Source of the DNA: Rubrivivax albus
Lineage (GTDB): Bacteria; Pseudomonadota; Gammaproteobacteria; Burkholderiales; Burkholderiaceae_C
DNA length: 64,000 nt
Direction of reading: 5' to 3'
Assembly (NCBI RefSeq): GCF_004016515.1
Contig: NZ_SACT01000008.1
Location: forward strand, 186,001 to 250,000
In this document: positions 27,197-36,578 of the stretch, piece by piece
Layout of the letters: each line of letters starts with the position of its first letter
Numbering within the stretch: position 1 is the stretch's first letter
Position numbers and translations under genes: made by a program
Notes under the pieces: generated by a model
What the model was told of the DNA's origin: nothing
The model's input: the letters and a program-made list of their open reading frames with translations, nothing else
Database searches by the model: none

Positions 27197-28134
27197 GCCA
27201 GCATTTCCTTGGCCTCGGCCAGCGACACGGGGTCGAGCACGGTGACGCTCTCGGCCTCGGCGTGCTCGATGCGCTTGATCATCTTGGACAGCACGCGGCC
27301 CGGGCCGCACTCGAAGATGTGGCGCAGGCCGCGAGCGTGCATGGCCTCCACCAGTTCCACCCAGCGCACCGGGCCGAAGGCCTGGCGGTAGAGCGCGTCG
27401 CGGATGCGGTCGGGGTCGGTCTCGACGGCGACGTCGATGTTGTTGATCACCGGGATGGCCGGTGCGGCAAACGGCGTGGCCGCCAGCCGCTCGGCCAGGC
27501 GGTCGGCCGCCGGCTTCATCAGCCCGCAGTGGAACGGCGCCGACACCGCCAGCGGCATCGCGCGCTTGGCGCCGATGGCCTTGAGCAGCGTCACCGCCAT
27601 CTCCACGCCGGCCGTGCTGCCGGCGATGACGGTCTGCTTGGGATCGTTGAAGTTGGCGGCGGCCACGATCTCGCCGCTGTCGCGCGCCGCCTGCTCGCAG
27701 GCCTTGGCCACGTCGGCGCCGTCCAGGCCCAGGATGGCCATCATCGCGCCGGTGCCCACCGGCACCGCGTCCTGCATGGCCTGCGCGCGGAAACGCACCA
27801 GCGGCACGGCGTCGGCCAGGGTCAGCGCACCGGCGGCCACCAGGGCGCTGTACTCGCCCAGCGAATGGCCGGCCACGGCGGCCGGCACCGGGCCGCCTTC
27901 GTGGATCCACGCACGGTAGTTGGCCACGCCGGCCACCAGCATCACGAGCTGGGTGTTGACGGTGAGCGCCAGCGTCTCCGCCGGACCTTCGTGGATCAGA
28001 CGGCCCACGTCCAGGCCGGCGGCGGCCGACGCCTCGGCCAGCGTGGCGGCCACGGCCGGGTGGTCAGCCCAGGCGTCGAGCATGCCCACGGACTGCGAGC
28101 CCTGCCCCGGAAAGACGAAAGCAAAAGGTTTCAT
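27193..28134 (-). CDS. fabD: Malonyl-CoA:ACP transacylase FabD
   Basis: This 313-aa enzyme moves the malonyl group from CoA to ACP. The N-terminus FVFPGQGSQ and the nucleophile elbow GHSLGE (Ser91) are clear. The catalytic histidine is in SAPFHCGLM. It follows fabH with a 59-bp gap and is coupled to fabG. Confidence 0.97.
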   Translation of the reverse strand: MKPFAFVFPGQGSQSVGMLDAWADHPAVAATLAEASAAAGLDVGRLIHEGPAETLALTVNTQLVMLVAGVANYRAWIHEGGPVPAAVAGHSLGEYSALVAAGALTLADAVPLVRFRAQAMQDAVPVGTGAMMAILGLDGADVAKACEQAARDSGEIVAAANFNDPKQTVIAGSTAGVEMAVTLLKAIGAKRAMPLAVSAPFHCGLMKPAADRLAERLAATPFAAPAIPVINNIDVAVETDPDRIRDALYRQAFGPVRWVELVEAMHARGLRHIFECGPGRVLSKMIKRIEHAEAESVTVLDPVSLAEAKEMLA

Positions 28135-28193
28135 GGCGGTGTCTCCAAACGCGCGGCGCGTCCGCCCGACGGCGGCGCCCCGTCATGGGTGGA

Positions 28194-29174
28194 TCAGTAG
28201 TCGAGCAGCACGGCGCCCCAGGTGAAGCCGCCGCCCACCCCCTCGAGCATCACCGTGTCGCCGCGCTGCACGCGGCCGCTGCGCACCGCGTGGTCCAGCG
28301 CCAGCGGGATCGACGCGGCCGAGGTGTTGCCGTGCTCGTCGACGGTGACGATCAGCTTGTCCAGCGGCAGCCGCAGCTTCTTCGCGGTGCCGGTCATGAT
28401 GCGGATGTTGGCCTGGTGCGGGATCAGCCAGTCGAGGTCGCTGTCCTGGCGGCCGGCCTTCTCCAGCACGGTGCGCGCCGCCTGCTCCAGCACGCCGACC
28501 GCGAGCTTGAACACGGCCTGGCCGTCCATCTTCAGCAGCGGGTCGCCGAGCACCTGGCCGTTCTGCACCGTGCCCGGTACGCACAGGATGCCAGCGTGGC
28601 GGCCGTCGGCATGCAGGTCGGTGGCCAGGATGCCGGGCGTGTCCGACGCTTCCAGCACCACGGCGCCGGCGCCGTCGCCGAACAGCACGCAGGTGGTGCG
28701 GTCGTTGAAGTCCAGCAGGCGCGAGAACACCTCGGCGCCGACCACCAGCGCACAGCGCGCGTTGCCGGCGCGGATCATCGCGTCGGCCACCGTGAGGCCA
28801 TAGACGAAGCCGGAGCACACGGCCTGCACGTCGAAGGCCGGACAGCCGGCCACGCCCAGCTTGTGCTGCAGGATCGCGGCGGTGGACGGGAACACCATGT
28901 CCGGCGTGGACGTGGCGACGATGATCAGGTCGACCTCGTCGGCGCGCCGGCCCGCGGCCTCCAGCGCATGGCGGCAGGCCGCCAGCGCCAGATCGCTGCT
29001 GTTGATGCCGTCGTCCACGAAGTGCCGCGCGCGGATGCCGGTGCGCTCGACGATCCAGTCGTCGGAACTCTCCAGGCCGCGGGCCGCCAGCTGGTCCACC
29101 AGGTCCTGGTTGGACACGCGCCTGGGCGGCAGGAAGCTGCCGGTGCCGGTAATGCGGGAGTAGGTGGCGGACAA
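28194..29174 (-). CDS. fabH: 3-oxoacyl-[ACP] synthase III (FabH)
   Basis: The 326-aa enzyme starts fatty-acid synthesis by condensing acetyl-CoA with malonyl-ACP. The triad is Cys120 (QAVCSGF), His253 (IPHQAN) and Asn283 (EHGNTSAAS). The start codon is TTG at 29174: it gives the usual N-terminus just before the conserved SRITGTGSFLP, and no ATG lies nearby in frame. It follows plsX by 27 bp. Confidence 0.96.
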   Translation of the reverse strand: MSATYSRITGTGSFLPPRRVSNQDLVDQLAARGLESSDDWIVERTGIRARHFVDDGINSSDLALAACRHALEAAGRRADEVDLIIVATSTPDMVFPSTAAILQHKLGVAGCPAFDVQAVCSGFVYGLTVADAMIRAGNARCALVVGAEVFSRLLDFNDRTTCVLFGDGAGAVVLEASDTPGILATDLHADGRHAGILCVPGTVQNGQVLGDPLLKMDGQAVFKLAVGVLEQAARTVLEKAGRQDSDLDWLIPHQANIRIMTGTAKKLRLPLDKLIVTVDEHGNTSAASIPLALDHAVRSGRVQRGDTVMLEGVGGGFTWGAVLLDY

Positions 29175-29201
29175 GGGCTGACGGTGTTCAGGCCGGACGC
29201 G

Positions 29202-30296
29202 TCAGGCAGCGAGTGCCGACGGGCCGGCGGTTCCGGTGCTCGGGGCGGCGATTCGGTCCTGCACGCGCTCCAGCAGCCGGTTGCGGGCGGCATCATACGC
29301 GCGGCCCAGCGCCTGTTCGAAGGCATAGGCATCGGCCGAGCCATGGCTCTTGAACACCAGCCCGCGCAGGCCCAGCAACGCGGCGCCGTTGTAGCCCCGC
29401 GGGTCCACGCGCCGCTTGAAACGGTTGAGCACCGGCATCGCCGCCAATGCCGCCAGCTTGGTCAGCGGGTTGCGGGTGAATTCCTGCTTGATGAAGTCCG
29501 ACAGCATCGAGGCCAGGCCCTCGGAGGTCTTCAGCAGCACGTTGCCGACGAAGCCGTCGCAGACCACGATGTCGGTGGTGCCGAGGAAGATGTCGTTGCC
29601 CTCGACGTTGCCGTGGAAGTTCAGCTGGCCGGCCTGGTGCGCGGCGCGCAGGAGTTCGCCGGCGCGCTTGATGGTCTCGCTGCCCTTGATGGCTTCCTCG
29701 CCGATGTTGAGCAGGCCGACGCTGGGTTCGTCGATGCCCGACACCGCCGACACCAGCGCCGCGCCCATCTCGGCGAACTGCAGCAGGTGCTCGGGCGTGC
29801 AGTCGACGTTGGCGCCGAGGTCGAGCACAGTGGTGAAGCCGCCCTTGCGGTTGGGCATCACGGTGGCAATGGCGGGGCGGTCGATGTCCTCCAGCGTCTT
29901 GAGCACGTAGCGCGCCACCGCCATCAGGGCGCCGGTGTTGCCGGCCGACACGCAGGCGTGCGCGGCAGGGACGCCGCCGTCATCGGCCTTCAGCGCGGCG
30001 ATGGCCACGCGCATGGAGGAATCGCGCTTGCGGCGCAGCGCCACCTCCACCGGGTCGTACATCGTCACCACCTCGGTGGCGGTGCGCAGCGTGGTGCGCG
30101 GCCAGGCCGCTGCGGGCGCCAACGCGTCGGCGCTGCCCACCAGCACCAGGGAGGCCTCCGGGTGGCGGTCGAGAAAAGCCTTGCAGGCCGGCAGGGTCAC
30201 GGCCGGGCCATGGTCTCCGCCCATGCAGTCCACCGAGAGGGTGACCTGCGTGCGCGGGGACAGAGGCGTCGCCTGGAGAGGCTGGGCAGAGGACAT
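29202..30296 (-). CDS. plsX: Phosphate acyltransferase PlsX
   Basis: This 364-aa enzyme makes acyl-phosphate from acyl-ACP for phospholipid synthesis. The conserved N-terminus SVDCMGGDHGP and internal segments VSAGNTGALMA, LDLGANVDC and VVCDGFVGNVLLK are present. The ATG at 30296 leaves a 22-residue lead before the conserved block. An upstream ATG at 30350 is possible; neither has a good ribosome site. Gene order rpmF-plsX-fabH is conserved in Proteobacteria. Confidence 0.95.
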   Translation of the reverse strand: MSSAQPLQATPLSPRTQVTLSVDCMGGDHGPAVTLPACKAFLDRHPEASLVLVGSADALAPAAAWPRTTLRTATEVVTMYDPVEVALRRKRDSSMRVAIAALKADDGGVPAAHACVSAGNTGALMAVARYVLKTLEDIDRPAIATVMPNRKGGFTTVLDLGANVDCTPEHLLQFAEMGAALVSAVSGIDEPSVGLLNIGEEAIKGSETIKRAGELLRAAHQAGQLNFHGNVEGNDIFLGTTDIVVCDGFVGNVLLKTSEGLASMLSDFIKQEFTRNPLTKLAALAAMPVLNRFKRRVDPRGYNGAALLGLRGLVFKSHGSADAYAFEQALGRAYDAARNRLLERVQDRIAAPSTGTAGPSALAA

Positions 30297-30434
30297 CAGG
30301 GAGCCATCATGCACGATGCCCGGCGGTGCCGTCGTGGGCGCGCCGGGCATCGAGCTTCAGGGACATCACCGGGGCGGCCTGCAGACTTGACGGCCCAAGG
30401 GCCGCAGTCGCACACAGGCGGCCCAGCGGCCGAC

Positions 30435-30617
30435 TCAGTTGTCGGCCTTGGTCTTCAGGACCTTGCGGCCGCGGTAGAAGCCGGTTGGGCTGATGTGGTG
30501 ACGCAGGTGCGTCTCGCCCGTGGTGGACTCCACCGCAGTGCCCGGCACGGACAGGGCGTTGTGCGAGCGGTGCATGCCACGCTTCGAGGGCGACTTCTTG
30601 TTCTGCTGAACGGCCAT
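30435..30617 (-). CDS. rpmF: 50S ribosomal protein L32
   Basis: The 60-aa basic protein begins MAVQQNKKSPSKRGMHRSH, the standard L32 start. It lacks the zinc-binding cysteine pairs, so it is the C-minus form common in Proteobacteria. AGGAG lies upstream of the ATG. The 168-bp gap to yceD may hold an additional promoter. Confidence 0.98.
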   Translation of the reverse strand: MAVQQNKKSPSKRGMHRSHNALSVPGTAVESTTGETHLRHHISPTGFYRGRKVLKTKADN

Positions 30618-30785
30618 GAAATTCTCCTGGGGTGCCCGGCTGCCAGCGCCACCTATCTCTTGGACCCCGGGTACGTGGGGAACACTGAAGAAGACAGCAC
30701 CGCTGAGAGGCGGCTAAGCGGGGAGGTCGGCGTTCCCGGCAAAGCCGGCCGCCAGACGGAAAGCCCGCGAGTGTAGCACAGGCCG

Positions 30786-31337
30786 TCAGGGTTTCTGCTG
30801 TTTCAAGGCGGCCAGCGCGGCGAAGGGGTGCGCCGCCGGCGCCTCGTCTAGCTCGTCGGCCGGGTGTGGCAGGGGCTCGGGGCAGGCCTCGTGCATCGGT
30901 ACAAGGGGCAGGGCCAGGATCAGCTCGTCCTCCAGCAGCGGCAGCAGGTCGAGCCGGCCGCGGGGCGGCAGCGCCAGCACGTCCTCGTCGTCGGCGGCCC
31001 CGTCCAGCCGCTCGGCCTCGGCCTCGTCGGCCACGAAGCGGAAGCTGCGCTGCACGCCGATCACCTCGTCCACCGGCTGCAGGCAGCGCTGGCAGGTCAG
31101 GCGGACGGTGGCCTGCGCGTCAAGGTGCAACCAGGGATCAGCGCGACCGCCGGCCACGCTGCGGCGCTCGAAGGCCAGCGACCAGCGCACGGCGCCATCG
31201 CCCGCCGGCGCCGCGTCGGCCGTCAGGCGATCCAGGTCGGTCAGCGGCGTGCGCCCTTCCAGTTCGGCCGCATCGTCGGCCAGGCGTTGCAGGTCGAGAC
31301 GGCGCAGATCAGGTTGGCCGTCATGGGGCTTGTTCAT
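30786..31337 (-). CDS. yceD: DUF177 / YceD protein, 23S rRNA accumulation protein
   Basis: This 183-aa acidic protein has the family CxxC motif in LTCQRCLQPV (about residues 86-95) and an acidic C-terminal tail. In E. coli YceD is needed for normal 23S rRNA levels, and the gene precedes rpmF almost universally. The ATG at 31337 was chosen; the longer open frame runs into the divergent maf gene. Only 32 bp separate the two divergent starts, so their promoters must overlap the opposite gene or each other. Confidence 0.9.
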   Translation of the reverse strand: MNKPHDGQPDLRRLDLQRLADDAAELEGRTPLTDLDRLTADAAPAGDGAVRWSLAFERRSVAGGRADPWLHLDAQATVRLTCQRCLQPVDEVIGVQRSFRFVADEAEAERLDGAADDEDVLALPPRGRLDLLPLLEDELILALPLVPMHEACPEPLPHPADELDEAPAAHPFAALAALKQQKP

Positions 31338-31369
31338 CCCGGTCAGTGTAGTCCGCGACAATCCGGGCC

Positions 31370-31969
31370 ATGCCCTCGATGCCCCCGCTGATTCTCGGGT
31401 CGACCTCGCGCTACCGGCGCGAATTGCTGGCCCGATTGCGGCTGCCGTTCGACGTCGCCGCGCCGGCGGTGGACGAGACGCCGCAGCCCGGCGAGTTGCC
31501 TGCCGACCTGGCAATGCGGCTGGCACTGGCCAAGGGGCGCGAGGTGGCCGCGCGACACCCCGACGCCGTGGTCATCGGCGCAGACCAGGTCTGTGACCTC
31601 GACGGCGAGCCGATCGGCAAGCCCGGCACGCACGCACGTGCTGTCGACCAGCTGACCCGGCTGTCGGGCCGTACGGCCGTGTTCCAGACCGCGTTGGCCG
31701 TGCTGCGCCCGGCCACTGGTTTCGAGCGTGCGCTGCTGGCGCCGGTGCGGGTCCAGTTCCGTGTGCTGTCGGCAGCCGAGATCGAGCACTACCTGCGCCT
31801 GGAGCAGCCCTACGACTGCGCCGGCAGCGCCAAGTGCGAGACCCTGGGCATCGCGCTGCTGAAGGCCATCCACAGCGACGACCCGACGGCGCTGGTGGGT
31901 CTGCCGCTGATCCGCACCGCCGCGCTGCTGCGCGAAGCCGGCATCGACCCCTTGCAGCCCGCACCGTGA
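31370..31969 (+). CDS. yceF: Maf-family nucleotide pyrophosphatase (YceF type)
   Basis: The 199-aa protein has the Maf N-terminal LILGSTSRYRRELL, then DETPQPGELP and IGADQVCDLDGEPIGKP. The family hydrolyses non-canonical NTPs; the YceF subgroup prefers 7-methyl-GTP. Divergence from yceD-rpmF is the same neighbourhood as E. coli yceF, supporting that subgroup. Met4 (31379) is an alternative start. Confidence 0.92.
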   Translation: MPSMPPLILGSTSRYRRELLARLRLPFDVAAPAVDETPQPGELPADLAMRLALAKGREVAARHPDAVVIGADQVCDLDGEPIGKPGTHARAVDQLTRLSGRTAVFQTALAVLRPATGFERALLAPVRVQFRVLSAAEIEHYLRLEQPYDCAGSAKCETLGIALLKAIHSDDPTALVGLPLIRTAALLREAGIDPLQPAP

Positions 31970-32724
31970 GCCGCGGCACGCTGTTCCTGGTGCCCAACAC
32001 GCTGGACCTGGGGCTGCCGCCAGCACCGGTGGACGACGTGCTGCCTGCGGTCGTGTTGCGCACCGCCGCGCGTCTGCACCATTGGGCGGCCGAGGACGCG
32101 AAGACGGCACGCGCGTTCCTCAAGCGCGTGGACGCGCTGGTGCCGCTGGCGGCCCCGCTGCAGCAGTTGTCGATCGTCGAGCTGCCACGCCCGCGCAAGG
32201 GCAGCCGCGAACCTGTGCCGGGCGCCGCCTGGCAGGCCCTGCTGGCGCCGGCGCTGGCCGGCGAGGACATCGGTCTGATCTCCGAGGCCGGCCTGCCGGC
32301 CATCGCCGACCCGGGGGCCGCACTGGTGGCGGCAGCGCACGCGGCCGGCGTGCCGGTGCACCCCCTGGTGGGGCCGAGTGCGCTGATGCTGGCGCTGGCC
32401 GCCAGCGGCCTGGAGGGCCAGAGTTTTGCCTTCGTCGGCTATCCGCCGCAGGATCCGACGGCGCGAGCGGCCAGGCTGCGCGAACTGGAGGCGCTGTCGC
32501 GTCGCCATCGGCAGACGCAGCTGATGATCGAGACGCCCTACCGCAACGAGGCCCTGCTGCAGGCGCTGCTGGAGGTGCTGGCCCCGGAGACCTGGCTGTC
32601 GGTGAGCGCCGGGCTGACCACGGCGGCGGCGTTCACCCGCAGTGCGGCAGTGTCGGCCTGGCGCCAGGCGCCGTCGACGCTGCCGCTGCGGGTGCCGGCG
32701 GTCTTCGCGCTGCTGGCGCGCTGA
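31966..32724 (+). CDS. SAM-dependent methyltransferase of the RsmI/tetrapyrrole methylase fold
   Basis: This 252-aa protein begins at a GTG that overlaps the maf stop (GTGA). It carries the fold-typical segments GTLFLVPNTLDLG, DIGLISEAGLPAIADPG and VGPSALMLALAASGLEGQSFAFVGYPP, as in RsmI. It is shorter than RsmI and has a divergent first third, like the paralogue found next to maf in Burkholderiales. The substrate is probably rRNA but is not certain. Confidence 0.85.
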   Translation: MSRGTLFLVPNTLDLGLPPAPVDDVLPAVVLRTAARLHHWAAEDAKTARAFLKRVDALVPLAAPLQQLSIVELPRPRKGSREPVPGAAWQALLAPALAGEDIGLISEAGLPAIADPGAALVAAAHAAGVPVHPLVGPSALMLALAASGLEGQSFAFVGYPPQDPTARAARLRELEALSRRHRQTQLMIETPYRNEALLQALLEVLAPETWLSVSAGLTTAAAFTRSAAVSAWRQAPSTLPLRVPAVFALLAR

Positions 32725-32733
32725 TCTGCGGGC

Positions 32734-33672
32734 TCAGAAGGCTAGGTGGGGCAGTTCGGCCCGGCGCGGCAGGTCCGCCCCCCGCCGGCTGCAGGTGATG
32801 GCCGCGGCGTCGGCAGCAAAGCCCAGCCAGGTGCGCAGTGCCTCGGGCGACAGGGTCTGCAGCGCCCCGGGCCGCAGGCGGCCGGTCTCGGCCAGGCCGG
32901 TCAGCAGCGCCGCCTGGAAGGTGTCGCCGGCCCCTACGGTGTCGGCCACGGCGACGGCTCGGCCGGGCACGTCGGCGCGCCCGGCGGGCGTCCAGGCGGT
33001 GGCACCCCGGGCACCGCGGGTGAGCACCACGGCCTCGACGCCGGCGGCCAGCCACTCGCGCACCAGCGCGCCCTCGTCCGCCTCGGGAAACAGTCGGTCC
33101 AGGTCCTCGTCGCTGATCTTCAGCAGCTGCGTGCGCGGCAGCATCCAGGCCAGCGTGGCGCGCCAGCGATCGACATCCGGTTCCACGTTGAGGCGGATGT
33201 TGGGGTCGTAGGCCACCAGCGCCCGGCCCTGCACGCGTTCGACCAGTGCACGCTGCGTGGCCGCCACCGGCTCCACCACCATCGCGTAGGAGCCGACATG
33301 CACCGCCTGCACCTCCGCCGGCACGGTATCGAGGGCCGACATCGGCAGCAGGCGGTCGGCACAGCCCTGGCCGTAGAAGGCGTACGACGGCACGCCCTGC
33401 GCGTCCAGGCCCACGAGGCCGAGGGTGGTGGGTGCATCGATGCGCGGCGCGCAGGCCAGGCTGACGCCCTCCTCGGCCAGTGCGCGGGCGAGACGGTCGC
33501 CCAGGAAGCCGGTGGACAGCGCACCGAAGAAGGCCACCGGCTGCCCCAGCCGCGCCAGGCCACTGGCCACGTTCAGCGGCGAGCCGCCGATGCGGGCGTC
33601 CAGCAGCATGCCGGTGGGCGTGTCGGTGGTGGCGAAGACATCCATCAGCGCTTCGCCGCAGACGATGAACAC
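32734..33672 (-). CDS. PfkB-family sugar kinase (fructokinase/ribokinase like)
   Basis: The 312-aa kinase starts at a GTG at 33672, preceded by AGAGGA at normal spacing. It has the PfkB N-terminal region GGSPLNVASGLARLGQPVAFFG and the C-terminal signature VADTVGAGDTFQAALL with the catalytic aspartate. Fructokinase is the likeliest activity given N-terminal FIVCGEALMDVF, but substrate is not determinable. It converges on the RsmI-like gene with a 9-bp gap. Confidence 0.9.
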   Translation of the reverse strand: MFIVCGEALMDVFATTDTPTGMLLDARIGGSPLNVASGLARLGQPVAFFGALSTGFLGDRLARALAEEGVSLACAPRIDAPTTLGLVGLDAQGVPSYAFYGQGCADRLLPMSALDTVPAEVQAVHVGSYAMVVEPVAATQRALVERVQGRALVAYDPNIRLNVEPDVDRWRATLAWMLPRTQLLKISDEDLDRLFPEADEGALVREWLAAGVEAVVLTRGARGATAWTPAGRADVPGRAVAVADTVGAGDTFQAALLTGLAETGRLRPGALQTLSPEALRTWLGFAADAAAITCSRRGADLPRRAELPHLAF

Positions 33673-33732
33673 GTGCTGTCCTCTCTCGGAACGGTCAAGG
33701 AAGCGCGATGATGGCCCGCGCCCGCCAGGAGC

Positions 33733-33758
33733 GCCTGAGGGTTTCACATCAGGCGCCG
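33733..33758 (-). terminator. Stem-loop downstream of the DEAD-box gene
   Basis: GCGCCTGA (33733-33740) pairs with TCAGGCGC (33751-33758) around a 10-nt loop, 15 bp after the helicase stop. There is no T-tract, so this is at most a weak or Rho-assisted terminator, or an RNA-stabilising stem. Confidence 0.35.
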
Positions 33759-33773
33759 GGTGGCGCCAGCCAC

Positions 33774-35279
33774 TCAGCCGTTGCCGCCGAGCAGCGAGGC
33801 GACCTTGCGCTTCGGGCGGATGTTGGGCGACTTGCCCGCGCTTGCGGCCGGTGCCGCCGTGGCGCGCGCGGCCTCCCACGCCGGCGGCTCGTCGCGCTGG
33901 GGCGCTTCGTAGGGCTTGTCGAACAGCGGGTCGCCGCGGGAGGCTTCGCTGACCATGCGGCCCGGTCGCACCGGCGTGTTGCCCTTGGCCAGGCGCACGA
34001 ACTCGTCGTCGCGCGAGCGGCGCGCGCCGTGGCGCTCACCGCGCTCCACGCGGTCGCTGGGCTCGTCACGACGGCGGCGCGGGGATTCGTCCAGGTCGAA
34101 CGGCTCGAGCTCGATCTTCTTCTTGATCAGCTTCTCGATCTCGCCGGTCAGCCGGGTGTCGTCGCGCGCCACCAGCGTCACGGCCAGGCCCGATGCCCCG
34201 GCACGGCCGGTGCGGCCGATGCGGTGCACGTAGTCCTCGGCGTTGAACGGCACGTCGAAGTTGAAGACCGCCGGCAGGTCGGCGATGTCCAGGCCGCGCG
34301 CGGCCACGTCGGTGGCGACCAGCAGGTCCACCTCGCCGGCCTTGAACGCGGCCAGGGCCTTCAGGCGCTCGTCCTGGCTCTTGTCGCCGTGCAGCGCCTG
34401 GGTCTTCAGCCCGTCGCGCTCGAAGGCACGCGCCAGGCGCGCGGCGCCGAGCTTGGAGTTCACGAAGACGATGGCCTGGGCCAGTTCGCGGTCGCGCAGG
34501 ATCTGGCGGATGATGGCGCGCTTGTCGTCGGCATCGGCGCTGTAGAAGCGCTGCTCGACGGTGGAGGCGGTGGCGTTGGGCCGTGCCACTTCCACCAGCA
34601 CCGGGTCCTGCAGGTAGCTGGCGGCCAGCTTCTTGATCTCGGGGCTGAAGGTGGCCGAGAACAGCAGTGTCTGACGCGCCCTGGGCAGGAACGACAGGAT
34701 GCGCTGCAGGTCGGGCAGGAAGCCGATGTCGAGCATGCGGTCGGCTTCGTCGAGCACCACGTACTCCACCTGGTTCAGGATGGCGTTCTTGGCCTCGATG
34801 TGGTCCAGCAAACGGCCCGGAGTGGCGATCAGCACCTCGACCCCGCCCTTGAGCTGCAGCGTCTGCGGCTTCATGTCGACACCGCCGAACACCACCGCCG
34901 AGCGCAGCTTGGTGTGCTGCGCGTAGTTCTTGACGTTGACCGCCACCTGGTCCGCCAGTTCACGCGTGGGCGCCAGCACCAGGGCACGCACCGGATGGCG
35001 CGCTGGCGACATGCTGGCGTTCTCGTGCTTGAGCATGCGCTGCAGCAACGGGATCGTGAAAGCCGCCGTCTTGCCGGTGCCGGTCTGGGCGGCGCCCATC
35101 ACGTCACGGCCGGCCAGCACGATGGGGATCGCCTTGGCCTGGATGGGCGTCATGGCCGTGTAGCCGGAATCGGCCACGGCCTTCAGGAGCTTGGGGTCGA
35201 GCGGGAGGGTGTCGAAGCGCGGCGCGGGAGCGGCCGGGGGTGACCCGGCTTCGGCGCCGACCGCAGGGGTGTCGGTCAT
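33774..35279 (-). CDS. rhlE: DEAD-box RNA helicase (RhlE type)
   Basis: This 501-aa helicase has all core motifs: AQTGTGKT, PTRELADQ, TPGRLLDH, DEADRMLD, SATFS, ARGLDI and HRIGRTGR. The arginine- and glutamate-rich C-terminal tail (about residues 385-501, ending NIRPKRKVASLLGGNG) is typical of the RhlE group. The start is the ATG at 35279, which overlaps the stop of the upstream phosphoglycosyltransferase gene. Confidence 0.94.
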   Translation of the reverse strand: MTDTPAVGAEAGSPPAAPAPRFDTLPLDPKLLKAVADSGYTAMTPIQAKAIPIVLAGRDVMGAAQTGTGKTAAFTIPLLQRMLKHENASMSPARHPVRALVLAPTRELADQVAVNVKNYAQHTKLRSAVVFGGVDMKPQTLQLKGGVEVLIATPGRLLDHIEAKNAILNQVEYVVLDEADRMLDIGFLPDLQRILSFLPRARQTLLFSATFSPEIKKLAASYLQDPVLVEVARPNATASTVEQRFYSADADDKRAIIRQILRDRELAQAIVFVNSKLGAARLARAFERDGLKTQALHGDKSQDERLKALAAFKAGEVDLLVATDVAARGLDIADLPAVFNFDVPFNAEDYVHRIGRTGRAGASGLAVTLVARDDTRLTGEIEKLIKKKIELEPFDLDESPRRRRDEPSDRVERGERHGARRSRDDEFVRLAKGNTPVRPGRMVSEASRGDPLFDKPYEAPQRDEPPAWEAARATAAPAASAGKSPNIRPKRKVASLLGGNG

Positions 35280-36478
35280 GTCTCCGGATTATCCCTCGCA
35301 TCGGCCGGTCGCGTGTCCAGCGGCACGGGGCGCGAGCTGAAGAGACGCAGCACACGGGGTGACCTGAAACGCACGATGCGCCAGTAAAGCGCCACGTAAG
35401 TCACCGCAAACATGGCCAGAAAGCTTGCCACCGCCGCGGTGTTGTCCCAAAACAACGCCGCAGGCACGATGGAGACCATGCACAGCGCCCACAGCACGGG
35501 TGAGGTACGCGCATTGCGTCGTGTGAGGGCCTTCGCGCTGCGGTCACCCACCGCCCAGCCCATCACCCGGCGATAAACCAAGGAATGCAGGTGGATGCCA
35601 TCGGGCATGTGCGCGGGGCGTTGGCGCAGCACGCCACGCCGGTAGATGGAGAACAGCGTCTCGAACGCCGGATAAATACAGACCAGCAACGGGAAGAGCG
35701 GCGAGACTTCCGGATTGCGGCCAATGAGCAGGATGCCGAGTTCAGCCACCACGAAGCCCAGGAAGTAGGCCCCGCCGTCACCCAAGAAGATCAGCCCCGA
35801 GGGATAGTTCCAGAGGAAGAAGCCCAGCACCGCGCCGATCCCCGCCAGCGCCATGGCGCCGACCAGCGTGTCGCCAACCTGGAACGCCACATAGGCGATG
35901 GCCGCCAGCATCAGCATCACGCACATCGACGCCAGGCCATTGAAACCGTCGATGATGTTGATGGCGTTGGCGATGCCTGCCACGGTGAACACCGTGAGCG
36001 CGAGCGAACCCATGGTGAAGGTGACCAGCCAATCCAAGCCAGGAATGGTGGTGTAGCGCAGGCCGGCGTCGACCCAGTGAAACGCGAGCACGGCCGACAG
36101 CGTCGTCGCCACGAGCCGCCCTCGCGGCGTCACCGCCTCGGTGCAATCCTGGATGAACCCGGCCAGAAAGGCGGGCAGTGCACTGGCCAGCAACAGCGAT
36201 GGCAGGCTGGGTGAACCGCCGTGCCAGACATGCCAACCCAACCACGCCAGCAGTCCTAAAAAAACCCCCAGCCCACCGATGCGCGGCACGGGCACCGTGT
36301 GAACCTTCTGCGGCTTGGAAAAATCCCGATCCCCTGTGTGCGCGGTGTGCAGGCTTGCCGAGCGCACCAGCAGCAGGGTCACCAACGCGGCGAAGGCAAA
36401 GGCGATGAGGAGGCCTGACACGCCGGGGATTCTAGGAGGCCACACCGCCGCCAGGTCGGGCTCGACCGGCGGTGTCAC
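35276..36478 (-). CDS. WecA/TagO-like undecaprenyl-phosphate sugar-1-phosphate transferase
   Basis: The 400-aa polytopic membrane protein has about ten hydrophobic segments. Key cytoplasmic motifs are KPQKVHTVPVPRIGG, NAINIIDGFNGLAS with the catalytic aspartates, FLGDGGAYFLGF and HLHSLVYRR. It would attach a sugar-1-phosphate to undecaprenyl phosphate to start a glycan chain. The start is uncertain: GTG at 36478 is annotated, while GTG at 36421 would give a 381-aa form; neither has a clear ribosome site. It is divergent from the capsule cluster, so it may supply its initiating step, although kps-type capsules often use another primer. Confidence 0.88.
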   Translation of the reverse strand: MTPPVEPDLAAVWPPRIPGVSGLLIAFAFAALVTLLLVRSASLHTAHTGDRDFSKPQKVHTVPVPRIGGLGVFLGLLAWLGWHVWHGGSPSLPSLLLASALPAFLAGFIQDCTEAVTPRGRLVATTLSAVLAFHWVDAGLRYTTIPGLDWLVTFTMGSLALTVFTVAGIANAINIIDGFNGLASMCVMLMLAAIAYVAFQVGDTLVGAMALAGIGAVLGFFLWNYPSGLIFLGDGGAYFLGFVVAELGILLIGRNPEVSPLFPLLVCIYPAFETLFSIYRRGVLRQRPAHMPDGIHLHSLVYRRVMGWAVGDRSAKALTRRNARTSPVLWALCMVSIVPAALFWDNTAAVASFLAMFAVTYVALYWRIVRFRSPRVLRLFSSRPVPLDTRPADARDNPET

Positions 36479-36578
36479 GTGGGCTGGCTAGAATCGGCCG
36501 CGGCTGTTGGGTCGGCCCGCCGCTGCGGTCCGGTGCCGAGTGCCCCGACCGCCTGACCGGCCCCGCGCCGGACTTGCC

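Noticed and set aside
36485..36500. Promoter for kpsM based on a TAGAAT hexamer at 36489-36494
   Set aside because: No acceptable -35 element lies 15-19 bp upstream, so the single box was not annotated as a promoter.
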